Positions 25,037 to 33,524 of a DNA stretch of 64,000 nt are shown piece by piece. The translations under genes and the position numbers were made by a program. The notes under the pieces are model-generated. The model was not told where the DNA came from, made no database searches, and worked only from the letters and a program-made list of their open reading frames with translations. Origin of the DNA: Bacteroidales bacterium (GTDB lineage Bacteria > Bacteroidota > Bacteroidia > Bacteroidales > WCHB1-69); assembly GCA_017651425.1 (NCBI GenBank), contig JAGCCZ010000005.1:33034-97033 (forward strand), given 5' to 3'. The stretch's first letter is position 1. Every line of letters begins with the position of its first letter.

Positions 25037-26530
25037 CTATTCGAGAGGACGTCCGGCCGTGGTGAACCACAGCACATCTTCCTCTTTCGTTTTCTTGTTG
25101 GTAATGAAAACTTTGTAGCAATTCAACCGCTCGGCAACCTTTCGCACTGTGTAGAATTCCGTGGCCTTGTAGTTTTTGTAGTTCTTCTTGATGTAATCCT
25201 GGATTGTAGAGGAGAGATTCTCCAACTTGCCCATGAGCATGGTTTCCACGATTTCACCATAGCTGTTGAAGACACATACTTCCTTGCCTTTGGCACTGAA
25301 AAAGATGGCCTGATAGTTCATGTCGTCATCCTCTTTCCACTCCACGTTGGTGGCACGCGGATATTTGAGCTTGAAGGCAGCCTTCACCGGTTCGGGAATG
25401 CTTTTGTTGTCATCATTCCCGGCTGTCTCGTTCACCCTTACGCTGTACAGGTCAAGGGCGGCATCCTCGGTTAAACTCTGCGGATTGTTCTCGTCCATCT
25501 GGTCTTCCGGATGAATGGTCCGAAGCAACTTGCCCGACTTGTCGAAGATGACAGTGGTCACCTGTTTGGCCTTGAAGTTGGCTTTCTCGTAGAAGTCAAC
25601 CAACGTCTTGTCCTGCTTGTCGGCACGCTGTTCACGAATGGCCATCTTGAACTTGAACCCTTTGTAGAAGTCGTTGAGGTGCTTGAGCATGGGTCCTGTG
25701 ACAGCCTCCTCCGGCAACACCGTTAAAGTCTTGTTCCAAAATCCGTCAGGCTTGATATAGACGGCCGTTTTTTTGCCGGAATAGATACATTTGGCCACAT
25801 AACCGCTGTCCGTCAAAAACCAGTTGAGTTCTTCGGGATGAAGCACTTTCTTGGTCAAAGACTTCACAACGATTTCGGGCACCTCGCTCGCGGCGATGGC
25901 CTCATTGCCAAACTCGTCGGAGACAACCTCCACAGGTTTTTCCTTCTTGGGCTTCTCGGGTTTAGGCTCCTTTTCAACGACCTCTTTTTCAGGTTTCGGG
26001 GATGGTGTCCGGGCAGCCGGTTTCTCCGCTTCGGCCAAGGGATCCTGGAAATCTTCCGGATCGGTGCGGCTCAAAAGCTCGTTGCGGCCTATGGTGCTGA
26101 ACAACAACACCGACGGTTTTGCGCCCACGGCATCGGGCTTCACCTCAAGATAATACTGGGCTTTCTCGTCCTCTTTTTCCTGAAGACAAGAAACCGAAAC
26201 GACGAAGTCCGGGTAGTTCGTCTTCACATACTCCGTGACGGTGGGGGGTAGCTCGTTCCGGGGAATGAAGAAGTGGGTGTAGAGCCACTGGCCCTCCTCT
26301 GAAATAACCACCTTGCCGTTAGTGCCTTCGTCCTTGACAGAAGCCACATAATTGTTGCCATCCTTTGCCCAGCCCACCACTTTGACGTAGGGATACTGAA
26401 ACTCGAGCGTCTGGGTAACATCGGCTGGCACGTCGGCGGTCTTGAGCTTTTGCGCGGACAATGGGGTGAAGAAAAACGCAACTACTTGTATTGCAATGAC
26501 TAAAAGCAGATTTTGGAATGATTTTCTCAT
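25037..26530 (-). CDS. Exported PepSY-like repeat protein
   Basis: The 497-residue protein has a signal peptide (VVAFFFTPLSAQ cleavage region). Three repeats of about 120-130 residues begin VPADVTQTLEFQYP, VPEIVVKSLTKKV and IPEPVKAAFKLKYP, each with a strand pattern of residues around a VxW or VEW segment. This resembles the PepSY-like/BLIP-like fold common in Bacteroidota exported proteins. Between repeats 1 and 2 is a Pro/Lys/Glu-rich linker (about residues 170-205). It is the promoter-proximal gene of the PepSY-prmA-1499aa-aro-S41 run and has a TAnnTTTG box 30 nt upstream. The function is unknown. Confidence 0.65.
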   Translation of the reverse strand: MRKSFQNLLLVIAIQVVAFFFTPLSAQKLKTADVPADVTQTLEFQYPYVKVVGWAKDGNNYVASVKDEGTNGKVVISEEGQWLYTHFFIPRNELPPTVTEYVKTNYPDFVVSVSCLQEKEDEKAQYYLEVKPDAVGAKPSVLLFSTIGRNELLSRTDPEDFQDPLAEAEKPAARTPSPKPEKEVVEKEPKPEKPKKEKPVEVVSDEFGNEAIAASEVPEIVVKSLTKKVLHPEELNWFLTDSGYVAKCIYSGKKTAVYIKPDGFWNKTLTVLPEEAVTGPMLKHLNDFYKGFKFKMAIREQRADKQDKTLVDFYEKANFKAKQVTTVIFDKSGKLLRTIHPEDQMDENNPQSLTEDAALDLYSVRVNETAGNDDNKSIPEPVKAAFKLKYPRATNVEWKEDDDMNYQAIFFSAKGKEVCVFNSYGEIVETMLMGKLENLSSTIQDYIKKNYKNYKATEFYTVRKVAERLNCYKVFITNKKTKEEDVLWFTTAGRPLE

Positions 26531-26559
26531 AGGATTCCTATATTATAAAAACGAGTGAC

Positions 26560-26567
26560 AAAAATAC
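26560..26567 (-). promoter_or_regulatory. Putative -7 box TATTTTTG for the PepSY-prmA operon
   Basis: It matches TAnnTTTG on the minus strand, 30 nt upstream of the start at 26530. A TTG on the same strand (26585-26587) lies 17 nt further out, slightly closer than the usual 19-21. Confidence 0.5.
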
Positions 26568-26660
26568 AAAAATTAGCAATTAATCAACAGGCTCTCGCCG
26601 TTAGTTTTTTCACGATGAATCTCCGACTGTCAAACACTAACGGATAATTGCAATTTTTTG

Positions 26661-26668
26661 TATATTTG
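26661..26668 (+). promoter_or_regulatory. Putative -7 box TATATTTG for the MGMT-like gene
   Basis: It matches TAnnTTTG and lies 22 nt upstream of the ATG at 26690. Its position within the longest open frame (from 26648) decides for the later start. Confidence 0.5.
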
Positions 26669-26689
26669 CCGCTTCAAAATTGCTTGACA

Positions 26690-27301
26690 ATGAACGGATT
26701 TATGCAAAGTCGCATTTGGGTGGAGCCCATGACCCAGGAGGAGTTCCTGGGCAAAAAGAAACCACTTGTCATCCATTACAGTTTCCAAACGGTACCGGGA
26801 GGACGCGTGCTGGTGGCATCCACGCCCAAAGGGATCTGCTTCCTGATGCCCGCAGCCCGCAAATGGCTTCCCGAAGAGACCCTCAAGAGCCATTTCCCAC
26901 ACGCCCGTCTTCGGCACAGAAGCGTGGAGCTGCACAAAAAGGCCGCCTGGCTTCTCAAGCAACGCTGTGACAAGGTCCGCGACCTATGCCTGCATCTCTA
27001 CGGAACCCCCTTCCAACTCGACGTGTGGCGCGACCTGCTGCAGATTCCCGCCGGCAAGGTGACCACCTACCTCAACATTGCCAAGAGAATCCATCGCCCG
27101 AAGGCGGCACGACCTGTCGGACAAGCCGTGAGCGCCAACCCCGTGATGTACATCGTGCCCTGTCACCGCGTCGTGTGTACCAACGGCAAACTGGGCGGCT
27201 ATCACTGGGGTATTGTGCGGAAAGTGAAATATCTCAACATGGAAGCCCACATCGCACCCAAGGAAAATGGGCTTAAAAATTGGGAGCCAACGCTATTTTG
27301 A
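26690..27301 (+). CDS. MGMT/Ogt-type methylated-DNA--cysteine methyltransferase family protein
   Basis: The C-terminal half has the winged-helix DNA-binding and active-site core: FQLDVWRDLLQIPAGKVTTY, then VPCHRVV with the acceptor cysteine at residue 158, then a GGYHWG segment. These define O6-alkylguanine repair proteins, which take the alkyl group irreversibly. The length of 203 residues with an N-terminal domain fits Ogt. The start at 26690 follows the -7 box. Confidence 0.88.
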   Translation: MNGFMQSRIWVEPMTQEEFLGKKKPLVIHYSFQTVPGGRVLVASTPKGICFLMPAARKWLPEETLKSHFPHARLRHRSVELHKKAAWLLKQRCDKVRDLCLHLYGTPFQLDVWRDLLQIPAGKVTTYLNIAKRIHRPKAARPVGQAVSANPVMYIVPCHRVVCTNGKLGGYHWGIVRKVKYLNMEAHIAPKENGLKNWEPTLF

Positions 27302-27308
27302 TTTTGTG

Positions 27309-27316
27309 TATTTTTG
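27309..27316 (+). promoter_or_regulatory. Putative -7 box TATTTTTG upstream of mntP
   Basis: It matches TAnnTTTG just after the MGMT stop codon, 32 nt before the mntP ATG at 27348. It would drive the mntP-coaX-OMP-TPR-lptC run. Confidence 0.45.
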
Positions 27317-27347
27317 CCGCTCCAAATCCAAGCGTATAATTAATCCC

Positions 27348-27899
27348 ATGTCGTACCTCGACCTCCTTCTCCTTTCCCTCAGTTTAGCCATGGACTGTTT
27401 TGCCGTAAGTTGCGCGGCAGGCGTGTTCCAACCCAAGCTGAGAAAAGGCCAGGTACTGCTTTTCGCATTCTTTTTTGGCTTTTTTCAAGCCATGATGCCG
27501 CTGATCGGCTGGTTTTGCGGAGAAGCCGTGGTCACACACCTCAGCCGTGTGGCCCCGTGGATTGCGTTTTTGATTTTGCTCTTCATCGGGGGCAAGATGT
27601 TGGTGGAAGGCATCCGCAACCGCGAGGAGGACCGCTTCGACATCACAAAGGTGCACACAGTGCTCGCACTCTCCGTTGCCACAAGCATCGATGCATTGGC
27701 CGTGGGCTTTGGATTCGCCATGATGCAAAATGTCCGCATCGGCTGGGCCATTCTCAACATCGGAGTGGTCTCCTTCCTGATGTCATTGTTAGGCTATGGG
27801 CTCACGAGTCGCTGGAGCACCCGCATCAAGGCCAACATCGCAGAGATTGTCGGCGGCTTGGTGCTGATCGGTATTGGACTTAAGATATTGCTGACATGA
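27348..27899 (+). CDS. mntP: Putative manganese efflux pump MntP
   Basis: This six-helix inner-membrane protein of 183 residues has two pseudo-symmetric halves. Each carries an acidic membrane motif: LAMDCFAVSCAAG in helix 1 and TSIDALAVGFGF in helix 4, the typical MntP pair. It is predicted to export Mn2+. The start at 27348 was chosen because the upstream part of the open frame overlaps the MGMT stop and contains the promoter box. It overlaps coaX by 4 nt. No Mn riboswitch is apparent in the 46-nt leader. Confidence 0.9.
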   Translation: MSYLDLLLLSLSLAMDCFAVSCAAGVFQPKLRKGQVLLFAFFFGFFQAMMPLIGWFCGEAVVTHLSRVAPWIAFLILLFIGGKMLVEGIRNREEDRFDITKVHTVLALSVATSIDALAVGFGFAMMQNVRIGWAILNIGVVSFLMSLLGYGLTSRWSTRIKANIAEIVGGLVLIGIGLKILLT

Positions 27900-28630
27900 A
27901 AGAACAGACATATTTAGTCATAGACATCGGAAACACGGCCCAAAAAGCGGCGCTTTTCAATGAAAAAGGAGCGGAAAAGGCTTGGATGCGCAAATCTTCT
28001 TTCTCTTGCGACGACATCGGCGATTTTCTGGTTGGCCATGTCCTGACGGCGGCCATTGTCTCTTCCGTGGGGGAGGCCCCGACAGCCATAGTGGATTTTC
28101 TCCAAACACGGACCCGCACGCTCACCTTCTCGCCGCAATTGCGCCTGCCTGTGCGTTTGAAGTATGCCACCCCGCACACATTGGGCACCGACCGCATTGC
28201 CAGTGCCGTGGGGGCACACGCCCTGTTCCCCGACTGCAACGTGCTCGCCATACAAGTGGGCAGCTGCTTGGTCGCCGACTTCGTGACAGCAGACGGCGAC
28301 TACCTCGGCGGCAGCATCGCTCCCGGCCTGCGGATGCGCTTGCGGGCTCTCAACCATTTCACGGCACGGCTGCCCCTGCTCGAAGCCAAGCCCATCGACT
28401 ATCTCGTAGGTGACTCGACCGAAAAGTCCATCCTCTCCGGCGTGACAAACGGCCTGACGTATGAAATAGACGGTCTTATTTCTCAGTATCAAACACAATT
28501 TTCAGACGTAAAAGCCGTTCTGACAGGCGGCGATTCACCCCTCTTGGCCCATTCGCTAAAAAATAGTATATTTGCCGCCCCGAATCTGGTGCTGTCCGGA
28601 TTGTATGAAATATTGAAACTCAATGTTTAA
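27896..28630 (+). CDS. coaX: Type III pantothenate kinase
   Basis: CoaX phosphorylates pantothenate at the first step of CoA synthesis. It is an ASKHA-fold kinase with the phosphate-1 motif IDIGNTAQKAAL at the N-terminus. The GTDRIASAVGAHAL segment and GGSIAPGLRMRLRALNHFT are hallmark motifs. At 244 residues it is full length. It overlaps mntP by 4 nt and the next gene by 8 nt. Together with coaE in the window, both ends of the CoA pathway are represented. Confidence 0.94.
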   Translation: MKEQTYLVIDIGNTAQKAALFNEKGAEKAWMRKSSFSCDDIGDFLVGHVLTAAIVSSVGEAPTAIVDFLQTRTRTLTFSPQLRLPVRLKYATPHTLGTDRIASAVGAHALFPDCNVLAIQVGSCLVADFVTADGDYLGGSIAPGLRMRLRALNHFTARLPLLEAKPIDYLVGDSTEKSILSGVTNGLTYEIDGLISQYQTQFSDVKAVLTGGDSPLLAHSLKNSIFAAPNLVLSGLYEILKLNV

Positions 28631-29906
28631 AAGACATAATGTACGGTTGTTGTTCGGACTTTTAGCCCTTGTTCTCACCATTCCCGCAATGGCGCAGAAC
28701 GTTATCAGCGTGCCCTATTCCAAAATCGGGGTCGGTCTGGTCAACAAGGGTTCGAACGGCATCCTGAACGGTATGGGCGGCACATCCTACGCCATGCAGA
28801 GCCCCTATTACGTCAACTTCCGGAACCCCGCCTCGTATGCGGCCTTCGATTCACTCTCCTTTGTGGCGGATGCCGCAGCTTCCATTTATACCGCCATCCT
28901 GTCAACAGAAAACGCTGTTCAGAAAAACACGTATGCCCGCCCCGACTACTTAGCTATCGGCCTGCCTATCACCCGCCATTGGCGCACCTCCGTCGGCATT
29001 GTGCCCTACAGTTCGATGGGCTATGACATGATCGATGGCCGCGAAATCGACAATATCGGCAAAGTGAACTACGAATACTCCGGCAAGGGCGGCCTCAACC
29101 AACTCTACTGGGGCAATGCCTTCAGGTTGTGCAAAGGTCTCTCCATCGGCCTCAACGCCTCCTATATGTTCGGCTCATTCTACCATTACCGCCGCACCGA
29201 ATTTGAAGGCAGTTATTTCTATAACACCAACATTTCGGATGCCTATCACCTGGACGGCATCCATCTCACCGGCGGCATACAGTATCTTTTCAAGGTGAAA
29301 GAGAACCACACCATCGGATTAGGTGTGGTATATGGCAACACCGTCCATATCTGGGCCAAGGAAAAGATGCTCATCAACTACTTTGAAGGAAGCTATAACG
29401 CCGTGACCACATACGACACGGCCTATTTCAACCAAGAGGACATTCGCGGTTCCCTTTACATCCCGCAATCTGTCGGCGGGGGAATAAGCTATTCCTTCAA
29501 GGACAAGTTCACCGTGGCCGCCGACGTGACGTGGCAGAATTGGGACAAATTCAGATTCATGGGACATGGAGATTCCCTCAAAAATGCCATCTCCGGAAGC
29601 CTCGGCATGCAATATGTCCCCGACCCGCTTTCTCCCAAGTTCCTAAAACGCATCGCCTTGCGCGTCGGAACCCGTTTTTCCACAGGAGAAATTATGCTCC
29701 ACAATAAACCTGTTTCCGAATTTGGAGTCTCTTTGGGCGTTGGTATTCCGCTAACCACGTTCAACACACACTCAAGTATCAACGTCCTCTTCGAATATGG
29801 AAAACTTGGAACTACTGCAAACGATCTCATACAACAAAACTTCTTCCGCTTCACACTCAGCTTTACCCTACAGGAAAAATGGTATCAACGAATGAAAATC
29901 GAGTAA
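28623..29906 (+). CDS. Putative outer-membrane beta-barrel protein
   Basis: The 427-residue protein has a signal peptide ending around TIPAMAQ, a conserved NGMGGTSYAMQSPYYVNFRN segment near the mature N-terminus, and many alternating amphipathic strands with aromatic ends, ending in FRFTLSFTL before a short polar tail. The pattern resembles the FadL/OmpP1-like barrels, but substrate and exact family are uncertain. It overlaps coaX by 8 nt and precedes a TPR gene by 23 nt; a barrel, a TPR protein and lptC in succession suggest an envelope module. Confidence 0.65.
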   Translation: MFKRHNVRLLFGLLALVLTIPAMAQNVISVPYSKIGVGLVNKGSNGILNGMGGTSYAMQSPYYVNFRNPASYAAFDSLSFVADAAASIYTAILSTENAVQKNTYARPDYLAIGLPITRHWRTSVGIVPYSSMGYDMIDGREIDNIGKVNYEYSGKGGLNQLYWGNAFRLCKGLSIGLNASYMFGSFYHYRRTEFEGSYFYNTNISDAYHLDGIHLTGGIQYLFKVKENHTIGLGVVYGNTVHIWAKEKMLINYFEGSYNAVTTYDTAYFNQEDIRGSLYIPQSVGGGISYSFKDKFTVAADVTWQNWDKFRFMGHGDSLKNAISGSLGMQYVPDPLSPKFLKRIALRVGTRFSTGEIMLHNKPVSEFGVSLGVGIPLTTFNTHSSINVLFEYGKLGTTANDLIQQNFFRFTLSFTLQEKWYQRMKIE

Positions 29907-29929
29907 AAACCAACATAAATAACAAAAAG

Positions 29930-31387
29930 ATGAAAAAACTGATTGTTGCTATGATGCTGCTTGTCTTCGGCGGCTCCCTTTTTGCACAATGCCCTTACAA
30001 GTATGGGGCAACACCTGAAGACTCCTTGAAAAGCCTTGAACAGATCACCGCCTTTAACATGGCGTACAAGGCCAAGAATTACCACGATGCTTACGAATCA
30101 TGGAGATACATTGTCAACAACAGTCCTTGCGCATGGGATGGAATTTTCACCAACTCCCAGAACCTCCTGCAAAGCCTCATCAAGGAGGAGAAGGATTCTG
30201 TGAGAAGAGAACGCCTCATCGACACACTGATCTACTCTTATGAGGTTCGTAACAACTACTTCCCTGAAAAATTCTCCAAGGGTTACTGTCTCGGTTTCAA
30301 GGCTTACAACACCTTGATGTACAGAGGCAAAAATGCGCCCATCGAGCAGTGGGAGCAGATCCACGACTGGTTTGTACAATCCGTGGAAATGGAGAAGCAG
30401 AACACACAGCCCGCCATTTGGGACAAGTACTTCACGGTGGCCCAGGTTATCACCAAGGCCAAGAAGGACACCACCTACGTCATTGATGCTTACGGACGTG
30501 CCACCGACTATCTGGACATGTCCATCAACAATGCCCTGGTGCAATACGAGAAGCAAACAGAGAAGCTTGATGCTTTGAAGGCCGAACTTGGTGCCGATTC
30601 ATCCAGCATATACAATCACCCGCAAGGCAAGGTGCTCATCGCCGACACCGCCCGCCAGATGAAGCTGGTCCTGAACTATCGCAGAACCCTCGCCAAGATC
30701 GAAAAAGAGGTGACCCCGTATGCCACCTGCGAAATGTTGGAAGAGGTTTATTCCAAGAAACTCGCCGCCAGCAAGGAGGATCTTTCCGCCATCAACAAGA
30801 TGGTCATGACCATGTCAAAGGGCGGCTGCTTGGGCAGCCCTGTCTTCAAGGAAGCATTGGAAGTGCTGCACAAGGCCAACCCGAACCGTAACTCCGCTTA
30901 CTGGATGGGTAACCTTTCACTGAAGAGCTATGTCACCACCAAGGAAAGCTCCGAACTGGATGCCGCCATCACCTACCTGCAGGAGGCTGTCAGACTGAGT
31001 GAGACCAACGAGCAGAGAGCAGATGCCAACTACATGTTAGCTTTGGCTTACCAGACCAAGAGTGCCTACTCCGAAGCCCGTAACGCTGCCCTCGCCGCCC
31101 TCAAGGCCCAGCCGAACATGGGCAAGGCTTACCTCCTTATCGGTGACCTTTACGCCACTTCCGGTGGCAGATGCTCCGGTGAAGACCTGCCGCTGGCATG
31201 CGCATGGGCTGCCGCCGACAAGTACGCCAAGGCTGCAGCTGTGGATCCTTCCTGCTCCGATGATGCTGCCGTAAAGCGCGGCAAGCTGAGATTCCCGCCC
31301 AAGGAAGAACTCTTCAAGCGTGGCCTTAAGGCTGGCGACCCCTATCGCGTGGGCTGCTGGATCCAAGAGAGCACGACCGTCAGATAA
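29930..31387 (+). CDS. Exported tetratricopeptide-repeat protein
   Basis: The ATG at 29930 starts a signal peptide (MKKLIVAMMLLVFGGSLFAQ); the longest frame begins inside the preceding gene. The 485-residue protein is nearly all helical, with TPR-like pairs, clearest at the C-terminus (ELDAAITYLQEAVRLSETNE, ADANYMLALAYQTKSAYSEA). Several cysteines are scattered through the protein. It probably acts as a periplasmic protein-protein interaction scaffold next to the upstream barrel and downstream lptC, with no enzymatic role visible. Confidence 0.78.
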   Translation: MKKLIVAMMLLVFGGSLFAQCPYKYGATPEDSLKSLEQITAFNMAYKAKNYHDAYESWRYIVNNSPCAWDGIFTNSQNLLQSLIKEEKDSVRRERLIDTLIYSYEVRNNYFPEKFSKGYCLGFKAYNTLMYRGKNAPIEQWEQIHDWFVQSVEMEKQNTQPAIWDKYFTVAQVITKAKKDTTYVIDAYGRATDYLDMSINNALVQYEKQTEKLDALKAELGADSSSIYNHPQGKVLIADTARQMKLVLNYRRTLAKIEKEVTPYATCEMLEEVYSKKLAASKEDLSAINKMVMTMSKGGCLGSPVFKEALEVLHKANPNRNSAYWMGNLSLKSYVTTKESSELDAAITYLQEAVRLSETNEQRADANYMLALAYQTKSAYSEARNAALAALKAQPNMGKAYLLIGDLYATSGGRCSGEDLPLACAWAAADKYAKAAAVDPSCSDDAAVKRGKLRFPPKEELFKRGLKAGDPYRVGCWIQESTTVR

Positions 31388-31393
31388 GACCTG

Positions 31394-31957
31394 ATGGACA
31401 ACACTGCAAGACATATCACCCTAAACATCATAATGGCCTTGTGCCTTATGATGTTTTTTATTGCCTGCCACAAGGAGAACAAAAGCTCTGTGCTCTACGA
31501 ATACGAGGGCAAATTCCCTGACGAGTCGGCGGAAAACATGGTCCTCACCATGAGCGACTCCGGCATGGTCAGCTTCATCCTTGAGACGCCGTTGCTGAAC
31601 CGCTACTATGGCGACACCACCTACGCCGACTTTCCCAAAGGCATCAAGGTGGTTTCCTATAACGAGTACGGCCAGCGACAAGCCATGCTGACGGCCGATT
31701 ACGCCATCGAGATTAACAACACACAATACACGGCTTCCAAGAATGTGGTGATTGTCGATCTTGTCAAGGGCGACACCCTGAAGACCGAAGAGATACAGTG
31801 GAACCAGCTCTCCCGCACTGTCCGTTCCGACGTGTTGGTGAAACAGATTAAGGCCGACGGCTCCGTCAACTACGGTGACGGCTTTACCGCCGACGACCGC
31901 TTCACCAAATACACCATCATACACCCGCGCGGCGAGATGGCGGGGTTTGATTTCTAA
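31394..31957 (+). CDS. lptC: LPS export protein LptC
   Basis: The 187-residue protein has an N-terminal hydrophobic segment ending in FFIAC, which looks like a lipobox. One LptC/OstA-like beta-jellyroll domain follows, with the ETPLLNRYYGDTTYADFPKG stretch typical of Bacteroidota LptC and the later LTADYAIEINNTQYTASKNV part (split). LptC bridges the LptBFG transporter and LptA. It follows the TPR gene by 6 nt, and its last 4 bases overlap the convergent yigZ gene. Confidence 0.85.
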   Translation: MDNTARHITLNIIMALCLMMFFIACHKENKSSVLYEYEGKFPDESAENMVLTMSDSGMVSFILETPLLNRYYGDTTYADFPKGIKVVSYNEYGQRQAMLTADYAIEINNTQYTASKNVVIVDLVKGDTLKTEEIQWNQLSRTVRSDVLVKQIKADGSVNYGDGFTADDRFTKYTIIHPRGEMAGFDF

Positions 31958-32556
31958 TTCACTGCCTTAACGCTGCCGGCGACCTTCTTCAAGGCCTCCA
32001 CGATGCGGTCGGCCTCGCGCAAGCGCACGCTGAAACGAATGGTGCAGTTGAGGTCGCTCTGCTGGCTGAGGATGGTGACACTCGGGTCCTTCATCAGCTG
32101 CATCACGGCGTTCATCTGCAAATATTCGAAAACCACATCGTACATCTCCTCGATGGTCTTTTCCACGATTTGCGCAGCATCGAGAGCTTCCTTGGCAGCA
32201 ACCTTGTAGGCATTTTGCAACCCACTGACACCTAATTTGATACCTCCAAAATAACGCACCACCACGACCAGAGTGTCTGTCAAGTCCTTCGAGAGCAGCT
32301 GCCCGTGAATAGGGCGGCCTGCCGTGCCGGACGGCTCACCGTTGTCGTTGAGACGATAGGCCTCCTTGCGGGGACCAAGAATGTAGGCATAGCAGTGGTG
32401 CCGCGCATCGTAATGCTTTTTCTGAAGCTCCGCAAGATGCTTCTTCACCTCCTCCTCCGTTTTCACAGGATAGGCGTAGGCGAAAAACTTGCTTCTTTTT
32501 TCGCTATAGACGCCCGTGGCAGGCGCGGCAATCGTCTTATAGGTGTCTTCGAACAT
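31954..32556 (-). CDS. YigZ/IMPACT family protein
   Basis: The 200-residue protein has the UPF0029/IMPACT N-terminal domain with KRSKFFAYAYPV, DARHHCYAYILG and the signature DNGEPSGTAGRPI, then a C-terminal ferredoxin-like domain. The family is broadly conserved and its biochemical role is unsettled (links to translation regulation). It overlaps the 3' end of ribD by 20 nt and lptC by 4 nt. Confidence 0.92.
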   Translation of the reverse strand: MFEDTYKTIAAPATGVYSEKRSKFFAYAYPVKTEEEVKKHLAELQKKHYDARHHCYAYILGPRKEAYRLNDNGEPSGTAGRPIHGQLLSKDLTDTLVVVVRYFGGIKLGVSGLQNAYKVAAKEALDAAQIVEKTIEEMYDVVFEYLQMNAVMQLMKDPSVTILSQQSDLNCTIRFSVRLREADRIVEALKKVAGSVKAVN

Positions 32557-33511
32557 ACCAAATTGTATTATTATCCATGCGTTCCTCCCGCTGCGGCGTG
32601 CCCGGCAAGGCTGGCGCTGGAAGGCCCTTGCCCCAGGTCACATCGCCAACGAGCACGCGAGCCTCGTCCCACAAGCCGGAGGCAATGAAGCGGTCGAGGG
32701 TCTTGCGTCCGCCCTCCACGATGACCGACTGGATGCGCTGCTCGTAAAGCTGCTGCAAGCACTCTTTCACGTCCATGGAGACGGCACTACACGGCAGAGG
32801 GGCGTCAACCTCATGGCCACGCTGCATCACAAAACGCTTGGGATCCTTGCCCGGATAGAGCCGTGTGGTCAGTTGCGGACGGTCGTTGCGCATCGTGTTG
32901 TAGCCTACCAAGATAGCGTCTTCCTCGCTGCGCCACTTGTGTACCAGCACCCTCAGTGCGGGATTTGTAATCCAATAGTCGTGGGGTTGCCCGTCGGAGC
33001 GGTCCACGTCCATAAAACCGTCGGCAGTTTGCGCCCACTTGAGGATGACGTACGGCCGCTGATGGCGATGGAACGTGAAAAAGCGGCGATTCAGCTCTTC
33101 ACATTCGGCCTCGCACACCCCCACGGTGACGTTGACACCGGCGGCACGCAGCTTGGCAATGCCTGCGCCGTTGACCTTGTCATGACAGTCCATGGTACCC
33201 ACGACAACACGGGGAATGCCATGGCGGATAATGGCATCTGCGCAGGGAGGCGTTTTCCCGAAATGTGAACATGGCTCTAAATTGACGTACAAGGTGCAGT
33301 CCGCCAACAGTGATTTGTCCTCAACCGAGGCCAAGGCATTCACCTCTGCATGAGCCTCTCCATAGCGGTGGTGGTAACCCTCGCCGACAATCAACCCGTC
33401 ATGCACAATCACCGCACCCACCATCGGATTGGGCTGCACACTGCCCAAACCCAACCGGGCCAATTGCAGGCATCTCTGCATATAGGGAATGTGACGCTCG
33501 ATATCCTCCAT
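32537..33511 (-). CDS. ribD: Bifunctional riboflavin biosynthesis deaminase/reductase
   Basis: RibD carries out the deamination and NADPH-dependent reduction of the pyrimidine intermediate in riboflavin synthesis. The N-terminal deaminase has zinc ligands in HAEVNAL and PCSHFGKTPPCADAII. The C-terminal reductase begins with RPYVILKWAQTADGF and contains VIVEGGRKTLDRFI. At 324 residues it is slightly short but complete. It lies 13 nt downstream of the DUF4340 gene. No FMN riboswitch is visible upstream. Confidence 0.94.
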   Translation of the reverse strand: MEDIERHIPYMQRCLQLARLGLGSVQPNPMVGAVIVHDGLIVGEGYHHRYGEAHAEVNALASVEDKSLLADCTLYVNLEPCSHFGKTPPCADAIIRHGIPRVVVGTMDCHDKVNGAGIAKLRAAGVNVTVGVCEAECEELNRRFFTFHRHQRPYVILKWAQTADGFMDVDRSDGQPHDYWITNPALRVLVHKWRSEEDAILVGYNTMRNDRPQLTTRLYPGKDPKRFVMQRGHEVDAPLPCSAVSMDVKECLQQLYEQRIQSVIVEGGRKTLDRFIASGLWDEARVLVGDVTWGKGLPAPALPGTPQREERMDNNTIWYVRRHL

Positions 33512-33524
33512 GAGACAGAGATTA

